Below, piece by piece: positions 6,841-12,814 of a DNA stretch of 30,011 nt (within the stretch, counting starts at the first letter, position 1; every line of letters starts with the position of its first letter). The notes beneath the pieces were generated by a model that was given only the letters and a program-made list of their open reading frames with translations, searched no databases and was not told where the DNA came from. Position numbers and translations under genes: made by a program. Source of the stretch: a virus; IMG/VR virus record IMGVR_UViG_3300010885_017843, positions 1-30,011 of that record; one strand, 5' to 3'.

Positions 6841-7193
6841 TAGAACTCGCTCACGTCGGTCAGCTCGGGCGGTGCGGTCTTGATGCTGAAGCTCTTACCC
6901 TGCGAGCCCTTGCCGGTCTCGTAGAACCCGATCATCTCGATCAGGATCTTCCCGCCGGGCTGCAGGTCGTTACCTGCGAAGGCGTTCTTCACGCCGGTCT
7001 TGAGGTTGGCGAGACTGCAGGTGACGTTCATGATGCCGTCGGCGGTCTTGATGACGACGAGCGGGCACGGGTTGTTGTCGAAGTCTGCACCATCGGTGAG
7101 ACTTGCCGAGACGATGGTCCCCTCGACCTTGTCTCCGACATTGGTCCATGAGGCGTAGGTTCCGCCGGTCTGGATCTGCTTCCAATCGGTCAT
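6840..7193 (-). CDS. OB-fold-like DNA-metabolism protein, possible single-strand-binding partner
   Basis: A 117-residue protein starts at ATG 7193 with AGAAGGAG upstream. Alternating strands with GDKVEGTIVSA at about 20-30, a central beta region, then PGGKILIEMIGFYETGKGSQGKSFSIK suggest a five-strand OB-like barrel. It follows the RecB-family nuclease by 49 bases. In many actinophages a protein of this type is paired with a RecB-like exonuclease. I infer single-stranded DNA binding or annealing support. Fold assignment is by pattern only. Confidence 0.5.
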   Translation of the reverse strand: MTDWKQIQTGGTYASWTNVGDKVEGTIVSASLTDGADFDNNPCPLVVIKTADGIMNVTCSLANLKTGVKNAFAGNDLQPGGKILIEMIGFYETGKGSQGKSFSIKTAPPELTDVSEF

Positions 7194-7242
7194 ATCTGAG
7201 CTCCTTCTGTTGTGCCTTGCGGCGTTGGTTGGCTCCGAGCGG

Positions 7243-8958
7243 TCACGGTGTGACCACTGCAGAGAGGTCGGCCAGACGGATCGCCTGATCGAAGGTCAGC
7301 GTGCCGAGGAGGCCGCCGACGGTGAAGGTGGGGACATGAGCGTCCTCACCGATAACAAGGGCGAGAGCGTTGCGGACGCCCTCGTCTGGGCTGTGACCTT
7401 CAGCAGGGTCGAAGTCGACAAGGTCGGTCGCAGTGATTGCAGCGGCCGAGATCGCCCAATGGCGAAGCGGTGTCGGCTCTCCAGGAGCAGCCATTCCCCA
7501 CGGCCGGACTCTGTTCCCCTCTCGGACCCATCGGATGACTCGCTCAGCTCTCGCCTTCTCGGAGTCGTCATCGCCTCGGAGCATCCCAGCGAGCAGAACT
7601 CGCAGCCGGGCGACCTCGCTCGGGTCAGCGATTCGGTCGTCCTCGATGACCTCGGGCAGCGTGCGACGTGCGACTGGCTCGGCCTTGCGCGTCCTCTCGG
7701 CGAGCATCTGCTGCTGATAGGCGACGATCTGCGGGTCGTTCGGTCCGAGGCTGAGCTCGTTGACGGCCTCGACGCCGGTGAGAGCTCCGTCGATAGCGTC
7801 GATGTCATCGGCGACCCATGTCCCCTCGCCCTCTCGGAGCATCTTCGGCGTCGCAATGCGAGGAGGCCAAGCGAGGCCGAGCTCGTTGACGTGGCCGGCG
7901 GCCTTGATGGCGTCGATGCGATCCAAGATCCAGCCGGTCCTCGCCTGCAGCATCTGCAGAGGCGAGGTGTCCGACGTGGAGGAGGAAGGAGCGTCAGGAC
8001 CGACGCCCGCAGCCTTACGGCCTGCGGACTCCTCCACGTCGAGGATGCCGACCGAGGGCTGCCCAGCCGCTGCCGTGCTGCTGTTGCCCTCGGTCGACGG
8101 TACAGAGAGGGCGGCGGGGCTGATTACGTTTCCGCCGCCCTCGATCTTCTTGAGGAGCTTCGCCTTGCGCCAGTTCCTGATCGAGATGGCGACGTCGAGC
8201 GCCCTTAGTCCCGCTGCGATGTCGAGCTCGTGAAGGTCACACTGCGCGCTCTCGGGTTGGCAGTGGATGATGATCGCCGTCTCCTGGCTGACCTTAGGCA
8301 TCGGGCGCCGGAGGTCGCTGGAGCCGTCGGTCGCTGCGCCTTGTCGATAGATCGCATCGGCTCGGGCGTAGATGGCGAGCTGGATTGAGTGGTTCAATGC
8401 GTGCAACGTGCGCCCGGTCTTGAGGTCCGCAATGAACAGAGCGCCGTCGGAGATCCTCTCTAGGACCGAGTCAGCAGTGCCGGCGATCTGGTAGGCATCG
8501 AGGACGAGGACCATCTCGGAGTACTCCGGCCGTAGTCGGTAGCCAGCGGCTGAGATCGCGGCGTGAATTGCGGCGATGTCGGCGGCGTAGGGCTCGGGCG
8601 TCTCGAAGGTCGGGTCGATACATGACCGCTCGAAGTAGGTATGGATGAGAGTCCCGAGGTCTCGGCGAGTGTTTGCTCCGCTCGCTTCGAGCGCTGCCCT
8701 GCATATCGAGTTAATCGCCGTGGTGTCTGTCGGGTCTTGGTTCTTGAGAGCGTCGAACAGATCCGGCCGGCCAGCGAGGCCGAGAGCAGTCATCCTCTGC
8801 CCCCAGTCCTTCAAGAAGCCGGTGTCGTCAAGGAGTGAGGAGATCGAGGTCGCCCGGCTGTAGCCGACTGGCTTCGAGGTGCCAGGAGGGCAGACAAGAT
8901 AAGCCCCCCTTCCATTGCGGCGGACTGGAGCGGCGATCTCTTTCATCGCTGCGCTCAT
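7243..8958 (-). CDS. RecB-family PD-(D/E)XK exonuclease with long C-terminal extension
   Basis: Residues 1-235 of the 571 form a RecB/Cas4-type nuclease. GTLIH with His106, Glu145, GTAD with Asp163, the Asp178-x-Lys180 pair in IADLKTG and Gln193...Tyr197 are all in family order. Such enzymes resect double-strand ends for phage recombination. The other ~330 residues are unusual: a low-complexity Ser/Ala/Gly linker (about 285-345) leads into a largely helical region I do not recognise, perhaps an interaction domain fused to the nuclease. The start overlaps the previous stop by ATGA. Confidence 0.8.
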   Translation of the reverse strand: MSAAMKEIAAPVRRNGRGAYLVCPPGTSKPVGYSRATSISSLLDDTGFLKDWGQRMTALGLAGRPDLFDALKNQDPTDTTAINSICRAALEASGANTRRDLGTLIHTYFERSCIDPTFETPEPYAADIAAIHAAISAAGYRLRPEYSEMVLVLDAYQIAGTADSVLERISDGALFIADLKTGRTLHALNHSIQLAIYARADAIYRQGAATDGSSDLRRPMPKVSQETAIIIHCQPESAQCDLHELDIAAGLRALDVAISIRNWRKAKLLKKIEGGGNVISPAALSVPSTEGNSSTAAAGQPSVGILDVEESAGRKAAGVGPDAPSSSTSDTSPLQMLQARTGWILDRIDAIKAAGHVNELGLAWPPRIATPKMLREGEGTWVADDIDAIDGALTGVEAVNELSLGPNDPQIVAYQQQMLAERTRKAEPVARRTLPEVIEDDRIADPSEVARLRVLLAGMLRGDDDSEKARAERVIRWVREGNRVRPWGMAAPGEPTPLRHWAISAAAITATDLVDFDPAEGHSPDEGVRNALALVIGEDAHVPTFTVGGLLGTLTFDQAIRLADLSAVVTP

Positions 8959-9236
8959 GTCGGGCCCTCTGTCATGAGCCGAGTCGCCTCGGTGACGATG
9001 GCGAGCCCGAGCTTGAGCATCTCGTCGACCTGAGCCTCAAGGCTGTCGCCCTTCATGACGAGCCGGACGTGACCGATGGAGAGGCCGACGACCTTGCCCG
9101 CTGCGCTCCAGTGGGCGTGAGCCATGTCGGCCTCGGTCTGCCCCCAAGTGCAGCCCATGCCGTCGTGAGTTTGGAGAGCCTCGAACCAGCCCCTCTCGGC
9201 TGGCTCCTCATTTTCTGCGCGTTGAACTAGACCCAT
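8955..9236 (-). CDS. hypothetical protein
   Basis: The 93-residue protein starts at ATG 9236 with a purine-rich GGGAAGGGATG upstream. It is mixed alpha/beta with WSAAGKVVGLSIGHVRLVMKG in the middle and an amphipathic C-terminal helix (VDEMLKLGLAIVTEATRLM). Overlap by ATGA with the RecB-like nuclease suggests a partner in the same pathway. I do not recognise the family. Confidence 0.65.
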   Translation of the reverse strand: MGLVQRAENEEPAERGWFEALQTHDGMGCTWGQTEADMAHAHWSAAGKVVGLSIGHVRLVMKGDSLEAQVDEMLKLGLAIVTEATRLMTEGPT

Positions 9237-9268
9237 GAGGTCATCCCTTCCCTATTCCCTAGTGGTGA

Positions 9269-9478
9269 TTACTTGCGGCGGAGTTTGTAGATGTTGGTCG
9301 GCTCGGAGGAGCTCGACGGATGCGACTGCTTAGCGTGTGCGATCTCGTTCTGGCGCTGGGCCATCCCAGCCCGATAAGCCGAGACCATCGAGGAGCTGTT
9401 CTTGAGCTCCTTCGAGATGTGGGCTGCAGTGAACCCGATAAAGAGGCCGAGGGCGACTGCTGCGAGGTTGACGATCAT
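9269..9478 (-). CDS. small membrane-anchored protein
   Basis: ATG at 9478 overlaps the stop of the preceding short gene, giving 69 residues. An N-terminal membrane segment (IVNLAAVALGLFIGFTAAHI, residues 2-21) is followed by a charged helix and a Ser/Pro-rich, basic end. The topology suggests a single-pass inner-membrane protein with a cytoplasmic tail. It is second of two tiny membrane genes directly behind the Cro-like gene, a place where superinfection-exclusion proteins are sometimes found; that role is speculation. Confidence 0.6.
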   Translation of the reverse strand: MIVNLAAVALGLFIGFTAAHISKELKNSSSMVSAYRAGMAQRQNEIAHAKQSHPSSSSEPTNIYKLRRK

Positions 9479-9606
9479 CTGAAGACCTCCGGCTGAGTGA
9501 TCCACATATAGGCGCACCATGCGCCGAGAACGACGAGACCGATGCCGGCGAACTTCTGAGTCGCTGACAAGTCCAGGAGGCCAGAGAGGCCGGCGATGAG
9601 GTTCAT
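9475..9606 (-). CDS. 43-residue membrane protein
   Basis: This short gene starts at ATG 9606, overlapping the Cro-like gene by ATGA, and ends by overlapping the next start (ATGATCG). Translation gives an amphipathic N-terminus (MNLIAGLSGLLDLSATQ) and one membrane helix, about residues 19-37 (KFAGIGLVVLGAWCAYMWI), then QPEVFR. Overlap with both neighbours makes it likely real. No family recognised. Confidence 0.55.
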   Translation of the reverse strand: MNLIAGLSGLLDLSATQKFAGIGLVVLGAWCAYMWITQPEVFR

Positions 9607-9908
9607 CTCGGGCTCCTCGGGAAGAGCGCCTCGGTCGTGCTGAACAAGACCCGAGCAATGGCGTCTCGATTGTCTTCAGTTGGGGCGTATGTCCCACGGA
9701 GCCAGAAGTAGATCGTCTGCTTCGAGACTGAAGTGCCGGCGGCGGCGAGTGCTGTGCGGAGATCCTCGACCGAGAGGTCTAGGTGACAGAGGCGAGACCT
9801 GACTAGGCCCCCCCAGATGACCTTCCGCTCTGCTGCGTTACAGGCGTGCAAGGTGGTCAAGTCCCCCCTCCCCCCCGAATTGCGAGTGGTAGTCGTTCCG
9901 CTCGTCAT
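9603..9908 (-). CDS. Cro-like helix-turn-helix regulator
   Basis: The ATG at 9908 has AGGGGC upstream and gives 101 residues; an in-frame ATG at 9950 would add 14 but has a poor ribosome binding site. The C-terminal half is an XRE-type fold: LSVEDLRTALAAAG, SVSKQTIYFWLRG (recognition helix), then a helix ending in ALFP, the common end of this domain. It is the first gene of the early operon, divergent from the repressor candidate, the position of cro. The N-terminal Gly/Ser stretch contains a C-rich run on the plus strand (9863-9876). Confidence 0.65.
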   Translation of the reverse strand: MTSGTTTTRNSGGRGDLTTLHACNAAERKVIWGGLVRSRLCHLDLSVEDLRTALAAAGTSVSKQTIYFWLRGTYAPTEDNRDAIARVLFSTTEALFPRSPR

Positions 9909-9984
9909 GGTTGCCCCTGTTTGTTGTAGCTTCACGATTCGCCCCTTCATGCGTTCGTCGTCCGTCGCCGTTTCTGACGTAGAT

Positions 9985-10022
9985 GTGAATGAGATTCACT
10001 CCCTCGGACGAGCAAGAGTCAA
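9985..10022 (-). promoter_or_regulatory. candidate early promoter with palindromic operator
   Basis: On the minus strand TTGACT (10022-10017) makes a good -35. At the right distance lies a perfect 6-3-6 palindrome, GTGAAT-GAG-ATTCAC (9985-9999), which would overlap a weak -10. A regulator on this palindrome could block the early operon. The -10 match is poor, so the promoter is tentative; the palindrome itself is seen directly. Confidence 0.4.
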
Positions 10023-10057
10023 GCACAACACGACTCGCCAATGTGGGCATTCTTTCG

Positions 10058-10139
10058 GATTAGTTAAGCTGCCGACCGTAAAAAGCCCTAAATCTAGGGT
10101 AATATTTCTTTAGATTAGTTAAGCGTAGCTTGACTAATC
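10058..10139. promoter_or_regulatory. candidate repressor operators
   Basis: GATTAGTTAAGC (10113-10124) and GCTTGACTAATC (10128-10139) form a 12-3-12 inverted repeat with one mismatch. The left arm recurs exactly at 10058-10069, 55 bp away. TTGACT inside the right arm (10130-10135) could be the -35 of the plus-strand repressor gene, which would give autoregulation. A further small inverted repeat, CCCTA-AATC-TAGGG, lies between them at 10086-10099. Binding by the adjacent XRE protein is inferred. Confidence 0.55.
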
Positions 10140-10204
10140 GGAAGCTATGGCAAACTAGAGACCCTCAGTTCGCCACTTAATCAAGCCTGTGGAAGGAGCC
10201 GATC

Positions 10205-10537
10205 ATGTCGAAAGAACTCAGCAAGGACGACGGCTTCGGCCCTCTACTGAAGGCGCTCCGCAAGGCGCACGGCCTAAGCCAGACAGAGCTCGCCGAGGAG
10301 ATCGGCAGGATCTCCGGCCAGAAGTACTCGAAGGTCTCGATCTCGAACTGGGAGACCAACAAGAACCTGCCCTCGGTGAATACTGCCATCGCAGCGCTCG
10401 ACGAGATCCTAGAGACCGGCGGGACCTTCACCGAGATGCTCGGCATCGAAGCGCCGGACGCGTGGCGCTACGCCATCGAGCAGAGACTGGCCTCACTTGA
10501 GAGCGCCGTTTCGACGCTGCTGAAGTTCTCTAGCTGA
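10205..10537 (+). CDS. XRE-family regulator, candidate immunity repressor
   Basis: This 110-residue protein is the only gene on the plus strand. Residues 11-70 are a Cro/C1 helix-turn-helix: LLKALRKAHGLSQTELAEEI, then KYSKVSISNWETNKNLPSV with the recognition helix, and a closing helix. The C-terminal end (about 82-107) is a short helical segment that may dimerise; there is no LexA-like cleavage domain, so SOS cleavage is not expected. AAGGAG precedes the ATG. It diverges from the early operon, with palindromic operators between. Its stop overlaps the integrase stop by 8 bases, tail to tail. Repressor function is inferred from orientation and context. Confidence 0.7.
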   Translation: MSKELSKDDGFGPLLKALRKAHGLSQTELAEEIGRISGQKYSKVSISNWETNKNLPSVNTAIAALDEILETGGTFTEMLGIEAPDAWRYAIEQRLASLESAVSTLLKFSS

Positions 10538-11690
10538 ACAGCTCGTCCATAGCGTCGGCGGCGACGTGGCCGGCGTCGGGCATGAGGTGCCCGTAGACGT
10601 CCGCAGTCATGCGGATGGACGAATGCCCCAGCACCTCGGAGATGAGCTTCAGGTCGACGCCCTGCGCAATCAGGAGCGAGGCTGCAGAGTGTCGCATCGT
10701 ATGCGGAGACCACGCCTCGCCGAATAGGTCGGTCGTCAGCTTGCGCGTTCTTGCTCCGAAGTTGTCAGGGTCCATCGGAGTTCCGAGCGGCGTCCGAAAG
10801 ACCAGGTTGAAGCCGAGGACCTGATCCTTCCAGTCCGCACCGAGGGCGAGCTTCTCGGCCGCCATCATCGCTCGATGGCTGCGCAGCGCTTGAGCGGTCA
10901 TGGCTGGCAAGTGGATCGTCCTGCGCCCCTTCGAGGTCTTGAGCTCGCCCAGTTCGAGGTAGGCACGATCTCCGCCTCGCTTGAGCTGGCGGACGACCTG
11001 CATCGTCGGGCGGATGTTGTCGAGGTCGATGGCCTCCCATGCCAGCCCGAGCAGCTCGCCTCGACGTAGGCCGAGAGTGAGGGCGATGGTGTAGAGCGCT
11101 GCCTCACGCGTGCCGGCGAGCGAGTCGAGCAGTTCGCGCGCCATCTCGGGAGGCATGAAGCGGCCCTCCTTCTGATCCATGCGGACGCCATCGGCGAGGG
11201 CCGCTGGGTTGTTGCCGATGATGCCGTCCCGCTCGGCATATCGCAGAGCTCGACGAAGCGTCGACCGCGCAATCCTGACCGAGTTAGGAGAGAGGCCACG
11301 CTCCGTCGAGAGCGCCTGCATCATCTTGGTGACATCGGAGGGCCGGAGCTTGGTCAGCTCAATCTTGCCGATGTAAGGCGAGATCCACAGACGGCAGTTG
11401 TCGCGATAGTGGCGCTCAGTCGCCGAGGCCACAGTGCCGGGCAGTACGTTGTCGAGCCAGTCGGTGAGGTAGCGGTCGACGGTCATTTTCATCTTGTCGA
11501 CCGAGACGCCGTGGTCGGCTTGGCGCTGGAGCTCCTTCATCTTCTCAAGGACCTCACTTCGAGTTTTGCCAGTCACCATTGAGCGCTTCGTCTTGCGAGT
11601 CTCGGGGTCGTAATCGGTCGTCACTCGACCCTCCCAGCGACCTTTCTGGACGTTCTTGCGGACTGTTCCCTCACCTGATGCTCTTGCCAT
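10530..11690 (-). CDS. int: tyrosine integrase
   Basis: The 386-residue protein has the full phage integrase layout: an N-terminal arm-binding region with a beta-sheet start (EGTVRKN...RWEGRV), a core-binding domain (about 66-160), and the catalytic domain with Arg209 (GLRRGE), Lys254, His330-x2-Arg333 (HTMRH), His356 (LGHSS) and the nucleophile Tyr366 (VYGHL). It inserts the phage circle into a host tRNA gene. GGAGG precedes the ATG. attP lies just upstream, with a possible promoter (TTGTGC, 17 bases, AATTTA) between about 11747 and 11719. The 3' end runs antisense into the repressor stop. Confidence 0.97.
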   Translation of the reverse strand: MARASGEGTVRKNVQKGRWEGRVTTDYDPETRKTKRSMVTGKTRSEVLEKMKELQRQADHGVSVDKMKMTVDRYLTDWLDNVLPGTVASATERHYRDNCRLWISPYIGKIELTKLRPSDVTKMMQALSTERGLSPNSVRIARSTLRRALRYAERDGIIGNNPAALADGVRMDQKEGRFMPPEMARELLDSLAGTREAALYTIALTLGLRRGELLGLAWEAIDLDNIRPTMQVVRQLKRGGDRAYLELGELKTSKGRRTIHLPAMTAQALRSHRAMMAAEKLALGADWKDQVLGFNLVFRTPLGTPMDPDNFGARTRKLTTDLFGEAWSPHTMRHSAASLLIAQGVDLKLISEVLGHSSIRMTADVYGHLMPDAGHVAADAMDELFS

Positions 11691-11772
11691 CCTGGCCTCC
11701 TACAGCCGACTAAATTGCGTGCGGGCTAAAATAGCACAAGAACCTCCTAGCAACCTGTAAGTGAAGTGCCTA

Positions 11773-11875
11773 TTGGTCACCTCGTCGACGAGGGTCCCGA
11801 GATGTCGCCAGTAAACACTGTTTACCGCCTGACCGCGTAGCTAGGTGACCAGTAGGTGACCAACGGGGTGACCAA
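11773..11875. other. attP left arm: four integrase arm-type sites
   Basis: The 10-mer AGGTGACCA[AG] occurs inverted at 11773-11782 and direct at 11843-11852 and 11854-11863; GGGTGACCAA, one base off, is at 11866-11875. Centres are 11 and 12 bp apart, about one helical turn. Two more copies lie on the far side of the core. This is the expected design of arm-binding sites for a lambda-type integrase. Confidence 0.75.
11811..11825. promoter_or_regulatory. 15-bp palindrome within attP left arm
   Basis: GTAAACA-C-TGTTTAC is a perfect 7-1-7 palindrome between the inverted and the direct arm sites, upstream of the integrase promoter region. It could be an operator controlling the integrase or a host-factor site. 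No second copy was found, only a partial GTAAAC at about 12144. Confidence 0.4.
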
Positions 11876-11912
11876 CGATAATTAAAAGTGCCTGTCTGGG
11901 TGAGTCTGCGCC

Positions 11913-11991
11913 AGTCGGCTTGAGTCGTACTTAACCGCTAGAATCCAATGGTTTCAGATTCCTTGAGTCGGCTCTAGTCGGGTCCAGTCGG
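11913..11991. other. helically phased AGTCG repeats, candidate excisionase sites
   Basis: AGTCGG occurs at 11913, 11966, 11976 and 11986, and AGTCG at 11923. Within each group the copies are exactly 10 bp apart. They lie between the left arm sites and the attP core, where excisionase and bending proteins bind in studied systems. Excisionase assignment is inference. Confidence 0.5.
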
Positions 11992-12004
11992 GCAAATAAT
12001 GGCC

Positions 12005-12046
12005 CTGGGGGTCAGGAGGCCGCGAGTTCGAATCTCGCCAGCCCGA
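12005..12046 (+). other. attP: attP core: 3' half of tRNA-Pro(GGG)
   Basis: From the anticodon loop CTGGGGG (12005-12011), the anticodon-stem 3' strand TCAGG, a 5-base variable loop, a perfect T-arm (GCGAG, TTCGAAT, CTCGC) and the acceptor strand CAGCCCG plus discriminator A (12046) follow in register. The implied first pair C1-G72 with A73 and the GGG anticodon point to tRNA-Pro. The 5' part does not continue a tRNA (stem partner missing), so this is a fragment that restores the host gene on integration. No CCA is encoded. Confidence 0.8.
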
Positions 12047-12049
12047 CAC

Positions 12050-12081
12050 GGCGAAACCCCTGCTACGGCGGGGGTTTCGCC
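12050..12081 (+). terminator. strong stem-loop behind the tRNA fragment
   Basis: An 11-bp perfect stem, GGCGAAACCCC (12050-12060) and GGGGTTTCGCC (12071-12081), with a 10-base loop is followed by AGTTTTG. It starts 3 bases after the tRNA end, so the phage seems to carry a tRNA terminator along with the tRNA 3' half. It may be part of the sequence shared with the host attB. Confidence 0.75.
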
Positions 12082-12119
12082 AGTTTTGCGGCCTCGTCAA
12101 AATGCCTCGAAAAGAGGCT

Positions 12120-12141
12120 AGGTGACCAGTTAGGTGACCAG
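12120..12141. other. attP right arm: two integrase arm-type sites
   Basis: AGGTGACCAG occurs at 12120-12129 and 12132-12141, spaced 12 bp, in the same orientation as the left-arm direct copies. Together with the left arm this gives six sites around the tRNA core. Confidence 0.75.
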
Positions 12142-12161
12142 TTGTAAACGGACACGCGAAA

Positions 12162-12209
12162 GAGCCCCCTCACCGGCGCCGTGGGCACGCGCACAAGATG
12201 AGAGGGCTC
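12162..12209 (-). terminator. late-operon terminator
   Basis: On the minus strand GAGCCCTCTCA (12209-12199) pairs with TGAGGGGGCTC (12172-12162) with one mismatch, and the stem is followed by TTTCG. It lies 23 bases after the last late gene (stop at 12232), so it would end the late transcript before attP. The loop is long and partly GC-rich. Confidence 0.65.
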
Positions 12210-12231
12210 CGAGGGTTAGCCGGCGGCTGAG

Positions 12232-12600
12232 CTAGTCAGCGTCTGGGTCGGCTTGGATGATCTGTTCTAGGAGGCTCTTGAGCCGGTCGTCTTGAGCTGA
12301 AAGCTGCGAGACCGTCCGCTCGACGTCTTTGAGCCGGAGGTGCATAGGCATCGTCGAGCCGTTCGGGCCTAGGTGGTGTCGGTTGTAAAGATCCGCCGAC
12401 CTGGTCTCGGAGCGGAGGTCGGCGATGGCCTCGTTCGTTGGTTCGAGGCTGTCTCGAAAGTGACGCTCGAACCATCGGCCGAAGCTGCCGGTGATCTTCT
12501 CGAAGATGACAAACACTGACGCGGTCCCTGCTGCGATGGCGACGATAATCCCGACGGTGAGGCTGACGACTTGGATGGCTTCCAGCTCTGCGGCGAACAT
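12232..12600 (-). CDS. membrane protein with coiled-coil tail, possible second holin
   Basis: The 122-residue protein starts one base after the previous stop. One long hydrophobic segment (about 8-33, QVVSLTVGIIVAIAAGTASVF and onward) follows a short N-terminus. Then comes a polar region with RHFRDSLEP, and a coiled-coil-like end (about 88-115). This plan resembles DUF2746-type proteins of mycobacteriophages, sometimes annotated as holins. It is the last late gene, apart from the endolysin-holin pair. Holin-like, spanin-like or regulatory roles are all possible. Confidence 0.6.
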   Translation of the reverse strand: MFAAELEAIQVVSLTVGIIVAIAAGTASVFVIFEKITGSFGRWFERHFRDSLEPTNEAIADLRSETRSADLYNRHHLGPNGSTMPMHLRLKDVERTVSQLSAQDDRLKSLLEQIIQADPDAD

Positions 12601-12601
12601 C

Positions 12602-12814
12602 TCAGCCGCCGAGCGAGATGATCGCAGCGTCGAGGCCCTCGATGATGGCGGCCTTGATCTCTGGGATCGTGGTCGCTGGATCGAGCCGGACGGTGATCTC
12701 GTCTGAGATCGCCTGAGCTGCGACGACTGTCGGCGGGAGCGGCTCCGGTACTGGCGGAAGGCCGTCGTCGACGACGGTGAGGTTCCCCTCGGTGTCGATG
12801 TGGTTCGTAATCAT
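12602..12814 (-). CDS. small hypothetical protein
   Basis: ATG at 12814 overlaps the fibre stop (TGATG) and gives 70 residues, with GGAAGG upstream. An upstream in-frame start exists but lies inside the fibre gene. The protein has a beta-like start, a Pro-rich linker (LPPVPEPLPPT, about 19-29) and a helical end (IPEIKAAIIEGLDAAI). Placed between a fibre and a membrane protein, it may be a minor virion part or lysis accessory; I do not recognise it. Confidence 0.6.
   Translation of the reverse strand: MITNHIDTEGNLTVVDDGLPPVPEPLPPTVVAAQAISDEITVRLDPATTIPEIKAAIIEGLDAAIISLGG

Noticed and set aside
7240-7254. GGTCACGGTGTGACC inverted repeat after the RecB-like gene
   Set aside because: Short arms (6 bp), no U-tract, and partly inside the gene end; likely incidental.
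7210-8208. Long plus-strand frame (332 codons) opposite the RecB-like gene
   Set aside because: It lies antisense within a gene with clear nuclease motifs; GC-rich coding DNA commonly leaves open frames on the other strand, and no family motif or ribosome binding site is seen.
9863-9876. C6-T-C7 run in the Cro-like gene as a phase-variation switch
   Set aside because: The run is interrupted by T and each part is short; it encodes a Gly/Arg-rich N-terminus before the DNA-binding domain. Nothing shows length variation.
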